Origin: Piscirickettsiaceae bacterium
Lineage (GTDB): Bacteria > Pseudomonadota > Gammaproteobacteria > Nitrosococcales > Methylophagaceae
DNA: 64,000 nucleotides
Direction of reading: 5' to 3'
Assembly: GCA_013215805.1 (NCBI GenBank)
Contig: JABSQM010000001.1
Coordinates: 35,346 to 99,345, forward strand
Shown: in pieces, positions 53,983 through 64,000 of the stretch
How the letters are laid out: every line of letters starts with the position of its first letter
How positions within the stretch are numbered: position 1 is the stretch's first letter
Made by a program: the position numbers and the translations under genes
Notes under the pieces: generated by a model
Databases searched by the model: none
What the model was told of the DNA's origin: nothing
What the model saw: the letters and a program-made list of their open reading frames with translations, nothing else

Positions 53983-55489
53983 TGATACTTTAATTTCCAT
54001 ATAAAAGTCTATGTTTCAGCTGACGATTACCGGATCAAATTAATGATTGACTATGCTAGTCTTAAATTATTTAAATATAATATCTTGTAGGTATAGTTTG
54101 GTGATCTGTCTTATTGCAGAGATATTAAAAAATTATATTTTTACGTTCAACTTCATGGTCTTATGAGATGATGTGAAACATTTGTTCGAAATTTTATTAT
54201 TTATTTTGTCAAATTGTGTTTATGGATGATTAGGTTTATTTGATATATCCAAGGTTCAACTTTGAGTTGATGACTATTGTAAATAATGTCAAGAATACAA
54301 ATTAATCAATGAAAATATTGTGTTATTAGAATATATCTTCAATACTGAGCAAATAATTTATGCAGATAAATTTATCTGGTATCCTTGTGCTTAGTGATTG
54401 CATAAATGAAAAATGAAATTGCTATTTATTTACTATTCGCAAGGATTTCAATGTTTATATAGTGGCTGAAGATCGTTTATATGTTTCATTAGATCACTAG
54501 TCCTGTTAATTAATTTTTATAGGTACATGTTCTAACCTTTACTCTTAGGGCTTTACCATGATAAATATTACTTGTAGTAATCACCTCTATTTTTAGGCGG
54601 TTTATGTGTGAGTTTAGTAATTGTTATTCGTATTTATTGTTTTAGTATTCTTATGTAAATAATTAATTTTCAAAAAATATTCAATAAATTGGTGTTATAC
54701 GCCTTTATTATATTAATGCTATAGGTACAATTTACATCGCACTGTGCTTGTCAATAGTCACGGTGCGTTCAAAACTATCTTTACTTTGTGTGTAAGTTTT
54801 GTCAGACATCAATGATGGGTGTGTGCGTATGTATCATGAAGTGATAATTTTCAAATTTTAATTATTAGTTCAATAGAATAATGATAAATGGTAGAGTGTT
54901 TAATTGAAAATATTTATTCTAATAATTATTACTTAAGTTTGGACAATTCATTGGAATTGATCAGTGTCATCTTGAGCGTCCGAAGGACAATTATAATCTT
55001 AAAATTTTCGCATGTGAAATTGGAGCCATGCATTGAGTTGTGGAGGTGGTTATGAAATATAGGTAAATGTGATTTCCGTACTTCGGGTCTTATCCCTTGC
55101 AATTCTGTAGTGATATTCACGCAGTAGTTGTTTGATCAATATTTACGGTATTTTAATTGGGCTACACATATTGCTTAAATTTTAAAAAGGTAAGGTCTCC
55201 TTGGTTTTTCAGGGATGAGAGATCAAAAACGGTGATTGTCTTTAATAATTATAAAAGATATTATATACCTTTATCAATAGGTAAGTATTTAAAATACTAT
55301 CAATCATATAAATAATGAATTATAAATTTTAGGTATGCATTTTTTATGATATAGGCAAGACATTGGTTATTTATGGTATCCATTATTTGATACTTAATCA
55401 TATATATAGTCTTTTTAAATTTGAATTGGTCCAATTAATAATAAAAATTTATATTTTAGATAATTAAAACACTTTTGATAGATGATATA
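53983..55489. other. Gene-free spacer upstream of htpG
   Basis: About 1.5 kb between the htpG promoter and tRNA-Thr. A 63-codon minus-strand frame at 54929-55120 has no family resemblance. I see short protein-like bits but none I can assign, and no RNA gene. Confidence 0.5.
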
Positions 55490-55565
55490 TGGAGCCGGTA
55501 ATAGGATTTGAACCTACGACCCGCTGATTACAAATCAGCTGCTCTACCAACTGAGCTATACCGGC
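55490..55565 (-). tRNA. tRNA-Thr (TGT)
   Basis: Full cloverleaf on the minus strand. The acceptor stem is GCCGGTA/TACCGGC with one wobble-tolerant position, anticodon loop TTTGTAA gives TGT, and the T arm has GGTTCAAATCC. CCA is encoded at 55490-55492. It is a single gene with no tyrU/glyT/tuf neighbours visible. Confidence 0.97.
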
Positions 55566-56070
55566 AATCTTTCATTATATGAATAATTTGTGATCTTGGC
55601 AAGTTAAGTGATATACTTATATTTTTTGACAAAAGATTTAAAGTTTGTAAAACTTTATCATCATTATGAGCCATATTTGATCTAACCTTGCATATTTATA
55701 ATAGTACATTGATATTAAGACGGTACTTATTTAGTTCAGTAGTCAGTTTTGTCGATATTAATGATTATTATGTCCAGGAGCATAAAATTAGTAATTATGC
55801 TTGTAATATATTCAGTATTGTTATTTTACGGAATCTCTTTGTTATTGATAGGCACTAACGACCAATCCTAAACATTCTGTAACCGGAATAATTTCTGCTT
55901 ATGCTTATCCATGTGGTATGCGTAATAAATATAAATTAATATATCTTTGTTATTGATTAAAGCCTCAATATTAAAAATCATTCATCAATGGAAGACTTAA
56001 ATATAATCAAAACAACCTGGGTCAATTAATCAGTTGTTTATAGTTGCTAATGATACATTGATTTAGTAAT
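55566..56070. other. Gene-free spacer between two tRNA genes
   Basis: About 500 bases between tRNA-Thr and tRNA-His on the same strand. No further tRNA or gene recognised. Confidence 0.6.
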
Positions 56071-56147
56071 TGGGGTGAGTGATGGGGCTTGAACCCATGA
56101 CAACCGGAATCACAATCCGGTACTCTACCTACTGAGCTACACTCACC
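56071..56147 (-). tRNA. tRNA-His (GTG)
   Basis: Full cloverleaf on the minus strand with anticodon loop TTGTGAT (GTG). The gene encodes the extra G at position -1 opposite C73, the mark of tRNA-His, with acceptor GTGAGTG/CACTCAC and an encoded CCA. It lies about 75 bases downstream of rnr on the same strand. Confidence 0.98.
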
Positions 56148-56221
56148 GTAATGAAGATTTGATAAGAGTGGGTAATTCTACCCTCCTTAACTCTCCGGTC
56201 AAGAGAAATATGTTTATAATA

Positions 56222-58393
56222 TTAAATAATTTCTAAATCTATTTTTTTACCGTCTAGATCCACTCGAACTACCTTTACATTAATTTTATCACCTAGAGAA
56301 TAAACATTGCGACTACGTTCACCTGTAAGACAATAACCTGTATTATCCAACTGATAGTAATCATTTCTTAGAGATGTTATATGAACTAATCCCTCTATAC
56401 ATATGTTATTAAGCTCAACAAACAAACCAAATCCTGTCACACCGCTGATATTACCTTCATGTATCTCACCAACACGATTTTTCATAAACTCACATTTTAA
56501 CCAATCATTGACATCTCGCGTAGCTTCATCAGCATTTCGGCTGGCCATGGAGCAGTAGTTGCCAAGTTGAATCATATCTTCATGTGAGTAGCGCCATTTA
56601 GTATTCTTATTGTCAGAGATAAGATAATTAATAGCACGATGAACAAGTAAGTCTGGGTAACGTCTGATGGGTGATGTAAAGTGAGTATAAGCTTCTAATG
56701 CCAGGCCGAAATGACCAACATTATTTGGACTATATATTGCTTGTTTAAGACTACGTAACATTACTATTTGTAATAGGTGGCCATCAGAACGCTGCTTTGC
56801 TATATCAAGTAAGGAGGCATAGTGATATGGTTGTGGTTCATCGCCGCCACCCAACATTAGACCCAATTTACCCAAGAAACTTCTTAGGCCGGATACTTTT
56901 TCATCTGAAGGTGTTTCATGGACTCGATATAGAGAGGGTAAATTATTATTTAATAAGAACTTAGCTGCGGACACGTTAGCCGCTACCATGAATTCTTCAA
57001 TAAGTCGATGAGCATCATTGCGTTTTAAAGGCTTAATAGTTTTAATCTTACGGTTTCCATCCAAAATGAATTGGGATTTTGCCACTTCAAAATCAATTGC
57101 GCCACGTTGTCCACGAGATGTTAGCATTACCTTATATAATTCATACATAGTTTTTAGTTCTGGTAATACTGCAGCATGTTTGTCTAAAAGAGTGGCATCG
57201 TGATTGGTTAATATTGCATCAACATCTTTGTAAGATAATCGTGCTTTTGAATTCATTACTGCTTGATGGAATTGATATGATTCGGTTTCACCATGGGTGT
57301 TAATGACCATCTCACATACTATGCATAAGCGATCAACATTAGGATGGAGTGAGCACAAGCCATTAGATAATACTTCAGGTAACATGGGGATAACCTGACT
57401 GGGAAAATAGATAGATGTACCACGTTTTTGTGCGTCTTTATCCAAGGGACTATTAGGTTCAACATAGCTAGATACATCAGCAATAGCTACCAATAGGCGC
57501 CATGCACCTGATTGTAATTGTTTGGCATAAACGGCATCATCGAGGTCATGTGCGTCCTCCCCATCAATTGTAATCAAATGCAGAGATCGTAGATCTAACC
57601 TACCTTCAATTGCCGATTCGGAAATTTTTTGGTCTAATAATTCAGTTTGTTGAATCGTTTGTAATGACCACGTATAGGGTAACTCGAAATTACGTAAAGC
57701 GATACTTATTTCCATGCCTGGTGCCATATGATTACCCAATATAGAAATTACTTTCCCTAAAGGAGAGTCATGACGATTAGGCTGTTTGGTAATTTTTACC
57801 TCTACAATTTGACCATTTTTTGCATCCATAAGTTCTTGGGCTGGTATTATTATATTTAGGTTGATTCGTCTATCATTGGGGATGAGGCAACAGATATTAG
57901 CATTAACTATTATTCGTCCCACAACTTTTTGATTTCTATATTTCAATACTTTTACGATAGCGCCTTCCTTGCGACCACGACGATCGACGCCGGTTATTCT
58001 TGCTACAGCACGATCACCATGCAACGCCATATGCATCTGGCGTTGACTAAGAAATAGGTCTTTACCTCCTTCATCAGGTATTAGAAAACCATAGCCTTCC
58101 GGATGTCCAACTACTTTGCCTGTGATAAGGATCATTTTAGGAGAGATGAGATCATAGGCATTTTTTCGATTGCGTGATAGTTGTTCATCACGTTCCATAG
58201 CTATTAACCTACGACGTAATGCCTCAATTTGTTCTTTTCCTTTAAGCTTGAGGAGTTTTCTGATGTTACTCCGTGTTAATGGGCGCTTATTTTGTTTAAT
58301 AATCTTTAAGATGAATTCACGGCTAGGTATTGGATTATCATATCTTTCAGATTCACGCTTTGAATAAGGATCCTGAGTATTTTTCTGAGTCAT
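56222..58393 (-). CDS. rnr: Ribonuclease R (short tail)
   Basis: Processive 3'-5' exoribonuclease of the RNB family that degrades structured RNA and takes part in rRNA quality control. It has 723 residues; E. coli RNase R has 813. The order is an N-terminal helix-turn-helix, two cold-shock domains (GHPEGYGFLIPDEGG near residue 93), the RNB catalytic domain with IDGEDAHDLDDAVYA near 270, and a C-terminal S1 domain (GVTGFGLFVELNN near 645). The basic tail beyond S1 is missing. Like RNase E here, it keeps the catalytic core and loses the appendage. Confidence 0.96.
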   Translation of the reverse strand: MTQKNTQDPYSKRESERYDNPIPSREFILKIIKQNKRPLTRSNIRKLLKLKGKEQIEALRRRLIAMERDEQLSRNRKNAYDLISPKMILITGKVVGHPEGYGFLIPDEGGKDLFLSQRQMHMALHGDRAVARITGVDRRGRKEGAIVKVLKYRNQKVVGRIIVNANICCLIPNDRRINLNIIIPAQELMDAKNGQIVEVKITKQPNRHDSPLGKVISILGNHMAPGMEISIALRNFELPYTWSLQTIQQTELLDQKISESAIEGRLDLRSLHLITIDGEDAHDLDDAVYAKQLQSGAWRLLVAIADVSSYVEPNSPLDKDAQKRGTSIYFPSQVIPMLPEVLSNGLCSLHPNVDRLCIVCEMVINTHGETESYQFHQAVMNSKARLSYKDVDAILTNHDATLLDKHAAVLPELKTMYELYKVMLTSRGQRGAIDFEVAKSQFILDGNRKIKTIKPLKRNDAHRLIEEFMVAANVSAAKFLLNNNLPSLYRVHETPSDEKVSGLRSFLGKLGLMLGGGDEPQPYHYASLLDIAKQRSDGHLLQIVMLRSLKQAIYSPNNVGHFGLALEAYTHFTSPIRRYPDLLVHRAINYLISDNKNTKWRYSHEDMIQLGNYCSMASRNADEATRDVNDWLKCEFMKNRVGEIHEGNISGVTGFGLFVELNNICIEGLVHITSLRNDYYQLDNTGYCLTGERSRNVYSLGDKINVKVVRVDLDGKKIDLEII

Positions 58394-60416
58394 TGACAGT
58401 TAATTTCTCATTCCGTAATGTGTAGTTTAGTGATGAACTGGTAAAATTGGCAACGCATTGGCTTTAGGAAAATAAATATTTTTAATCCTAATTTCAATAT
58501 TCTTTCACTGTTATTATAAGTTATAATCATTTCGGTTTACCTCTTTAAATGAAATCAAGGGATATTTCATATTAGTTTTATGAGCTTGTATTTATTGATC
58601 TCTCAGATATTATAGTGATATTTACTTATACATTGGCCATTATCCCAAATAATATCTTCCATACATAATCCGTATCCATGGCTACGATATTAAATTATTA
58701 TAATTTATAAACAAATTATATTTATCTTTACAAAATATATATTTGGTCGGTAATTGTCTGTATCACATATCCCGTGGGTTATTGTAAATAATTTATCATA
58801 TCTTAATGGTGTTCAAGATTATGATGTAAGCTAGCCATAATAATAATGCATTATCGTATAATTATTTAACGCAAAATATTAGTGAAAGGTATTCATAATC
58901 ATCAACTTTCACATTAATTATTGATTAATAGGCATGTGTGAATAAAGCTCTATATGAGCTTATAAATATAACTATCAAATTACTGGTAGTTTATTATAGT
59001 AGACTTATTATTAAGTGCGTCTTTAGAGATATCCCATTATCAAAATTAGGACAAATGGTCCAATAATCATTAATGATTATTATAGCATTACTGCAGTAAG
59101 ACTGTATTTAGTTGGTTCATATCTTATCTTTGTATTCAGTTTCATTATTTTATGGGAGAGATATATGGTCATATATATCAGTATTGGCGTATATGAACTT
59201 TATTTGATATACATCTTATTTATTAAGCTATATTCAGATACTGTATCTTTATACTATCAAAGTTATTTTTTGGTGATGTGATATGGATTAAATTTCCAAA
59301 TTTTGCAAAATATAAAAAATAACTTTAATTTTATATGATCAATTAAAATTTTAAGAAATAATTCATTGTTCATCACCATTCAATGGTAAATAGGAAATTA
59401 ATATTAATTATGAAGAGAGGTTATATTTTGAAATTAAGCTTTTAGATGTTTATCGTAGAGGTTATTAATATTTAGCGCTAGTTAATACAGCGTGTAGAGG
59501 ATGGCATTTGCTTTCCAATTTTTATAATTCAAATTTTCAATTGTGTTAAGCAGGTTCTTGAAAAAGTTTATAGATATTTTTTCTAGTTTTTGAGAGTTAT
59601 ATTACTGATAAAAATTAGGTATTGGTCCTTAAATTATTGTGCATATTTGTGATATATAATATTGTGTGGTAGCCATACCAAATGGCAAAATTCATTCAGT
59701 GTTGTAAGAAATATATTGGTAATTTAAAGATTTCATTATCGATTCTCCTTATATTGACATTAATTTTGTATTTTAAGCAGGAAAGTCATTTTCACTTTCA
59801 GATGTACATTAATTTTTATCATGATATTTATTATGTGACAACAATAAAAACCAGAATTTTAAGTTGCGACAATACGGGCTTTTATCTGGCCAAGGTTATT
59901 GCGTTAAGTGATGTCTTTAAGCATATTGTGCTGTTGTAGGCAAGCATGGCTGTGATTTTATATAAAATTATCCTAATCTGTATATGTCAATCTATAAATA
60001 TTTCGTGTTAACTAAATTATAGTAACCGACTTATCGTATGATGTTACGTATTTTGGTGCACCTGGTATGTATTTCATAATTTTTTAGTCTTTATTTTTAA
60101 TTTCTATTTTAGGATCAGGAAATCTCTTAGTACAGTACATATTAATATTCAGATCATGATGTAGATATTATTGTAAAATTTTTTTTTAAAAACATACGTA
60201 GCTTTATCTTCCAAGAAGGTCACGTTGAGTTTGATAGAAAAAATTACGTGCTAAAACTGGTGATAGATTAGGGTTATTTTTGATTTATATTTTGGTATGA
60301 TGCAGTCTTATTTCCTATCTAAAGCGCGGATATTATTATCATGAAAATTTTATTCAATACATTTTGTGATAATCGAGTTTTTGTATGAAGTTATCACAAA
60401 TTTTGGGAGTAGGGCG
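58394..60416. other. Long gene-free spacer between rnr and coq7
   Basis: About 2.0 kb, extremely AT-rich. An 85-codon plus-strand frame at 59682-59939 starts MAKFIQCCKKYIGN with a hydrophobic stretch. It has no family resemblance and no ribosome-binding site, so I do not call it a gene. Nothing else recognised. Confidence 0.55.
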
Positions 60417-61067
60417 GTGTTGATAAATATAGGCTACAATAATTTCTTAGACAATATTATCATTATCTGCGATAGAGCATTAAGAGTTATAATTAGTGAG
60501 CTGAATATTACAGCAAAAAAAATGCCTTGTGATGATTTAAATGAAGTTGTATTGACGACAGATGAACAGCTTTTATCCACACGTTTAATGCGTGTTAATC
60601 ATTCCGGAGAAGTGTCAGCACAAGCCTTGTATCAAGGGCAGTCTTTAATGGCAAAAACTCCAGCGGTTAAACAATCTATGGAAAAAACTGCATTAGAGGA
60701 AAATGATCATTTAGTATGGTGCAAACAACGTGTGCATAACTTTGGCGGTCATACGAGTATATTAAACCCGCTATGGTATATTGGTTCATTCACAATAGGG
60801 GTCATAGTTGGGAAAATAGGCGATAATTTTAGTTTAAGTTTTGTTGCCGAAACTGAACGACAAGTAGTAAGGCATTTGGGCGAACATATACATCAGATCA
60901 GTCCTAAGGATCTAAATAATTTAGCGGTGCTTGAGCAAATGAGGATGGATGAACTACATCACTGTGCCATAGCACTGGAAGCAGGAGGGGAGATACTACC
61001 TGAACCGGTTATACTGATGATGAGACTGATGTCGCAATTAATGACTAAAAGTAGTTATTGGATTTAA
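60417..61067 (+). CDS. coq7: 2-polyprenyl-3-methyl-6-methoxy-1,4-benzoquinone monooxygenase (Coq7)
   Basis: Di-iron hydroxylase for the last ring hydroxylation in aerobic ubiquinone synthesis. It replaces UbiF in many proteobacteria. About 216 residues from the GTG at 60417, preceded by GGGAG, which matches the family length of about 215; an earlier GTG at 60366 gives an unlikely extension. Iron ligands are visible in RVNHSGEVSAQALYQGQ, ENDHLVW, ETERQVVRHLGEHIH and MRMDELHH. It fits ubiK as evidence for aerobic ubiquinone. Confidence 0.95.
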   Translation: MLINIGYNNFLDNIIIICDRALRVIISELNITAKKMPCDDLNEVVLTTDEQLLSTRLMRVNHSGEVSAQALYQGQSLMAKTPAVKQSMEKTALEENDHLVWCKQRVHNFGGHTSILNPLWYIGSFTIGVIVGKIGDNFSLSFVAETERQVVRHLGEHIHQISPKDLNNLAVLEQMRMDELHHCAIALEAGGEILPEPVILMMRLMSQLMTKSSYWI

Positions 61068-61417
61068 TTTACTGATCCATATTTCATTCTTATGGAATCC
61101 ACTATTTATTTAATAGAATTTATTGTAAGGAGGCGATTAAGTGAAATCATTTCAAATTGGATACATTACAATGAGACTTAATTTAGTATAAGAAGTATTT
61201 TTTCACGTGATTATCTAATTTTATTTTTTGGATTCTTGCATTGCAGTTGTCTGAAGAACTAGATTATTTAATTACTGAAACAATTTGGCAAAAAATTATT
61301 ATAAAATATCCTAAAAATTAAATTTGTAGTTACTAGTGATGGCAGGTATGAAATTTTCACTAAATTATTAATATAATAGTTTTACGGATATCATTTCTTT
61401 TTATGAGATAATTATTT
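61068..61417. other. Gene-free spacer
   Basis: About 350 AT-rich bases between coq7 and the carbonic anhydrase gene. Nothing recognised. Confidence 0.6.
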
Positions 61418-62053
61418 ATGGCAAGTGAAGATAAGTTTTTAGATGGGTTTAAAAGATTTAAAGAAGATTATTTTGGCAATGATGTTAAATTATATAATAG
61501 AATGATAAATAATCAGCCAGCAAAGACTATGATGATTGCCTGTTGTGATTCCCGTGTTGATCCGGCTATCCTAACTGATTGTGATCTTGGCGATCTATTT
61601 ACTATTAGGAATCTGGCTAACCTAGTGCCATTGTGTGAAAGAGCAGGACATCTTCAGGGTATTAGTGCTGCATTGGAATTTGCTGTAAATGAACTTAAGG
61701 TTGAGAATATCATTATTATGGGTCATTCTGACTGTGGAGGCATTAAAGTTTTGTGGAATAACTATGGCATGGTGCAATCTCGTTATATTGATGATTGGGT
61801 GTCAATTGCTCAACCTGCCAAAGAAAGAGTTCAGAAAAATTTTTCTTCATCCTCATCTCGAATTCAAATAAAGGAATGTGAGCAACAAGCAATTCTTGTG
61901 TCATTAAATAATTTATTGACGTTTCCGTACATTAAAAAGGGCGTGGAAAATGGATTGCTCCATTTACATGGTTGGTATTTTGATATTGCGGAAGTTGAGT
62001 TACTGAGTTATAACTTCAGTGCAGTCAAATTTGAAACCATTGATTCTGGTTAG
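61418..62053 (+). CDS. can: Beta-class carbonic anhydrase
   Basis: Zinc enzyme that interconverts CO2 and bicarbonate, supplying bicarbonate for carboxylations. It has 211 residues. The zinc ligands and catalytic dyad are in ACCDSRVDP near residue 42 (Cys, Asp, Arg) and MGHSDCGGIK near 102 (His, Cys). RNLANLVP near 66 is conserved. ATG 61418 is preceded by only a weak ribosome-binding site. It is an isolated gene upstream of bamE on the opposite strand. Confidence 0.95.
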   Translation: MASEDKFLDGFKRFKEDYFGNDVKLYNRMINNQPAKTMMIACCDSRVDPAILTDCDLGDLFTIRNLANLVPLCERAGHLQGISAALEFAVNELKVENIIIMGHSDCGGIKVLWNNYGMVQSRYIDDWVSIAQPAKERVQKNFSSSSSRIQIKECEQQAILVSLNNLLTFPYIKKGVENGLLHLHGWYFDIAEVELLSYNFSAVKFETIDSG

Positions 62054-62261
62054 TCCTTTATGGCTCAACTATATTTTTATACATTTGAAGTACTATGAGA
62101 ATATTATGTTTATCCTTTTAGGTATTTGATGGTTGGACCTTTAGTGTATCATTCTTAATTTTTCGTTAAATTTATCAAATATTTACCTAACTGATTTAAG
62201 TAATACTTATTTGTTGTTAAGCTGTTTAGGGGGTAAACATTTAAATAAATATCTATTGATA

Positions 62262-62645
62262 TCATACATGTTTAATGTAACTAAGCATCTCTTCTTCATT
62301 GAAGAATAATATCAAGCTGCGTTGTATAAGTACGTTCTGAATATATATATTCCAAATGTATTCCCAGCGGTATTTATCTGATTTATCTGATTTATCTGAT
62401 TTATCTGATTTATCTGATTTATCTGATTTATCTGATTTATCTGATTTATTAATCATTAATGGTTGTCCTATGATATAGGTTACCTGGGTTTTAGTCATGC
62501 CGGTCTTTATCTTATTGATCATAATCTGAGTGACAATCTTACCTTGATGAGCACCGGTGATATATTGGCCAGGTTCTGCATACTTATCGCAGGCACTAAT
62601 TAGTAAAACTAAGATGAATAAGGTATGAATTAAAGTAATGTTCAT
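62262..62645 (-). CDS. bamE: Outer-membrane assembly lipoprotein BamE with a Lys-Ser-Asp repeat insert
   Basis: Small lipoprotein of the beta-barrel assembly machine. It has 127 residues: a signal peptide ending in the lipobox LISAC (Cys19), then the SmpA/OmlA domain with KIKTGMTKTQVTYIIGQPLM near 45-64 and RWEYIW near 93. Between GQPLMIN and YRWEY, where E. coli BamE has only a few loop residues, there are eight consecutive Lys-Ser-Asp triplets (residues 67-90), encoded by perfect 9-bp repeats. The rest of the fold appears intact. It is divergent from fur, 81 bases apart, the usual arrangement. Confidence 0.92.
   Translation of the reverse strand: MNITLIHTLFILVLLISACDKYAEPGQYITGAHQGKIVTQIMINKIKTGMTKTQVTYIIGQPLMINKSDKSDKSDKSDKSDKSDKSDKSDKYRWEYIWNIYIQNVLIQRSLILFFNEEEMLSYIKHV
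62372..62449. repeat. 9-bp tandem repeat inside bamE (8 perfect copies plus a partial one)
   Basis: On the plus strand the unit ATTTATCTG repeats eight times without a mismatch at 62372-62443, followed by a partial unit. On the coding strand each unit gives one Lys-Ser-Asp. A unit of nine bases keeps the frame, so gain or loss of copies would change only loop length. Confidence 0.97.
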
Positions 62646-62726
62646 TGCAGTATTAAGTTTATGTAGTTAATTATGAGTAAATTGAGATGATACTCTAATG
62701 ACTCAATTTTGACGAGGTTGCCAATT

Positions 62727-63137
62727 ATGGAAAGTCAGGATTTAAGAAAGGCAGGGTTAAAAGTTACTTTGCCTAGATTGAAAGTATTAGAAATTTTAGA
62801 AAATTCAGAACAGAGACATTTAAGCGCTGAAGATGTTTATAAGGCATTACTTGTGATGGGGGAGGAAATTGGATTAGCTACTGTTTATCGTGTATTAACT
62901 CAATTTGAAGATGCAGGTTTGATTTCACGCTTATGCATTGATGGTGGGCATGCTGTTTTTGAATTAGAGGATGGTACACACCATGATCATTTACTATGTG
63001 TACGTTGCAATCATATTGAGGAATTTACCGATAGTATTATAGAGCAACGTCAACAGGCAATTGCTATTAAAAAGGGCTTTGAAATGACCGATCATAGTTT
63101 GTATATATATGGAATTTGTAAAAACTGTCAGAAATGA
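62727..63137 (+). CDS. fur: Ferric uptake regulator Fur
   Basis: Iron-responsive DNA-binding repressor. About 136 residues from ATG 62727; an in-frame TTG at 62709 would add six residues and is unlikely. The winged-helix domain (LRKAGLKVTLPRLKVLEIL, then GLATVYRVLTQFEDAGLI) is followed by the dimerisation domain with metal-binding HHDHLLCVRCNHIEEF near 85-100. A second CxxC lies at the end (ICKNCQ). It is divergent from bamE, as fur and omlA are in Pseudomonas. I see no convincing Fur box in the 81-base gap. Confidence 0.96.
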   Translation: MESQDLRKAGLKVTLPRLKVLEILENSEQRHLSAEDVYKALLVMGEEIGLATVYRVLTQFEDAGLISRLCIDGGHAVFELEDGTHHDHLLCVRCNHIEEFTDSIIEQRQQAIAIKKGFEMTDHSLYIYGICKNCQK

Positions 63138-63898
63138 TGTTATCTATTTCAACTCAGTGTGGTATATATTTGTAACTGTTGCCAATTTTCATTGCAAAAT
63201 TGTCTGATATTTAGTAGTATTGGAGTTGCTTATTTTATACTTTCTAAATTTTTGAGATATTAGTTCACACGTTTGTAAAATATTGTCATCAGATTTAAGG
63301 TTTAGTATAAATTATAAAATAATCTTATATGATTACCTCATGGTGCCTGTGGTGGTAGGCATATTTTTAATCTTTTAGGTAAGATGTAACGGATTTGTAG
63401 ATAATATTGTATTTTTATTGAATGTACCTATAGTGAATTTACTTGTTTATAACCCGATTTTTATTTTACCGTATACATCCATGATGTATTTTTCTGAGTT
63501 TCATTTCGTTTTGATTATTTTTAACTGAATCTCCAAATGTGGTGTACATGTAGTGCCCATCATAGAGGGTGCTTCAAGATGGTAGTGGCTATGCCATCTT
63601 TAATATTCATTTGCATATGGATAAAGCGGTAAAATGTAATGATAGATTCATGATAGGTGACTATCAATAAATTATAATTTCACACAAAATATAATGTTGT
63701 CTACAAATCTCATAATTATATTTATAGATGTGTGATTTATTTTTTCATTGAAAGACCATTTTGAACATTATCTTGGCGGGGGAGGGAGGGTATCTTAAAC
63801 TTGATAACTTTCAGACAAGACCGGCAATACCTTCCTATCTAATTAATTTATTGTTGTTTTATCAGGCGTCACCAGAGACTTCGTGGATTTAATTTGCT
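63138..63898. other. Gene-free spacer with a G-rich tract
   Basis: About 760 bases after fur with no gene recognised. The tract GGCGGGGGAGGGAGGG at 63775-63790 stands out in otherwise AT-rich DNA. Confidence 0.55.
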
Positions 63899-64000
63899 AT
63901 GTTTATATTTCAACCAAATTCATTAGCAATGATAGTTATGCGTGGAGACAACATCAAAATTTTTTATAAGAAAAATGTTCCTTACATTAATTTTGAGCTA
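63899..64000 (+). CDS. Possible partial reading frame cut by the window edge
   Basis: From ATG 63899 the frame stays open for 34 codons to the end of the window (start MFIFQPNSLAMIVMRGDN). It is too short to identify, and no good ribosome-binding site precedes it. It may be the start of a gene or chance. Confidence 0.2.
   Translation, partial: MFIFQPNSLAMIVMRGDNIKIFYKKNVPYINFEL

Noticed and set aside
59682-59939. An 85-codon plus-strand frame with one hydrophobic stretch.
   Set aside because: Composition is what AT-rich noncoding DNA gives by chance, and it lacks a ribosome-binding site and any recognisable motif.
60366-60416. Upstream extension of coq7 from the GTG at 60366.
   Set aside because: The GTG at 60417 has GGGAG at proper spacing and gives the normal family length.
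62372-62449. The 9-bp repeats considered as a CRISPR-like or iteron array.
   Set aside because: Units are 9 bp without spacers and lie in frame within bamE; there is no replication or Cas gene nearby.

Overview
The window is about 64 kb of strongly AT-rich DNA (about 30% G+C by eye) from a Gram-negative bacterium, most likely a gammaproteobacterium with a shrinking genome, such as an endosymbiont or other host-restricted lineage. Three things point there. Gene orders match gammaproteobacteria: rsxABCDGE-nth, uvrC-pgsA-tRNA-Gly-tRNA-Cys, dapC-dapD, divergent bamE/fur, and the kdsB-Trm112-lpxK-msbA cluster near rne. Recognisable genes cover only about 58% of the window. Several long spacers contain decayed but identifiable genes. 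I cannot name the species.

Layout. 0-10.7 kb: RNase E, then a minus-strand envelope cluster (kdsB, Trm112-like protein, lpxK, msbA), a DUF2062 membrane protein, the Lol lipoprotein exporter (lolD, lolC) and rpiA. 10.8-12.9 kb: a decayed threonine deaminase (ilvA) and then apaG. 13.5-16.9 kb: three steps of the succinylase DAP/lysine pathway (dapE, dapD, dapC). 16.9-21.2 kb: a 4.3 kb spacer with coding-like scraps but no gene I can name. 21.2-30.7 kb: isolated genes (NnrS, folE2, ribF, a membrane protein, trhO, ubiK) separated by empty spacers. 31.5-35.4 kb: tRNA-Cys, tRNA-Gly, pgsA, a full-length uvrC pseudogene and a truncated IS6-type transposase fossil next to mfd. 35.4-48.9 kb is the densest part: mfd, the complete Rsx/Rnf electron-transport operon ending in nth, aroG, a MaoC-type dehydratase, nhaD and a low-molecular-weight phosphatase. 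49.4-51.6 kb: a fructosamine-kinase-family pseudogene and a second IS6-type fossil. 52.0-64.0 kb: htpG behind a clear heat-shock promoter, tRNA-Thr, tRNA-His, rnr, coq7, carbonic anhydrase, bamE and fur.

Functionally, the kept genes serve the Gram-negative envelope (lipid A/KDO, Lol, Bam, DAP), RNA turnover (RNase E, RNase R), flavin, folate and ubiquinone cofactors, ion-coupled membrane energetics (Rsx, NhaD) and stress response (HtpG, NnrS, Fur). The recognisable losses are isoleucine biosynthesis (ilvA), the nucleotide-excision nuclease (uvrC), a ketosamine-kinase step next to a phosphatase, and mobile elements.

The most unusual intact feature is bamE, whose coding sequence carries eight perfect 9-bp tandem repeats giving eight Lys-Ser-Asp triplets in a loop of the protein. 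I found no CRISPR array, no prophage and no obvious multi-gene system of unknown function. Pseudogene calls come from translating spacers by eye and matching remembered family motifs, so their ends are approximate.
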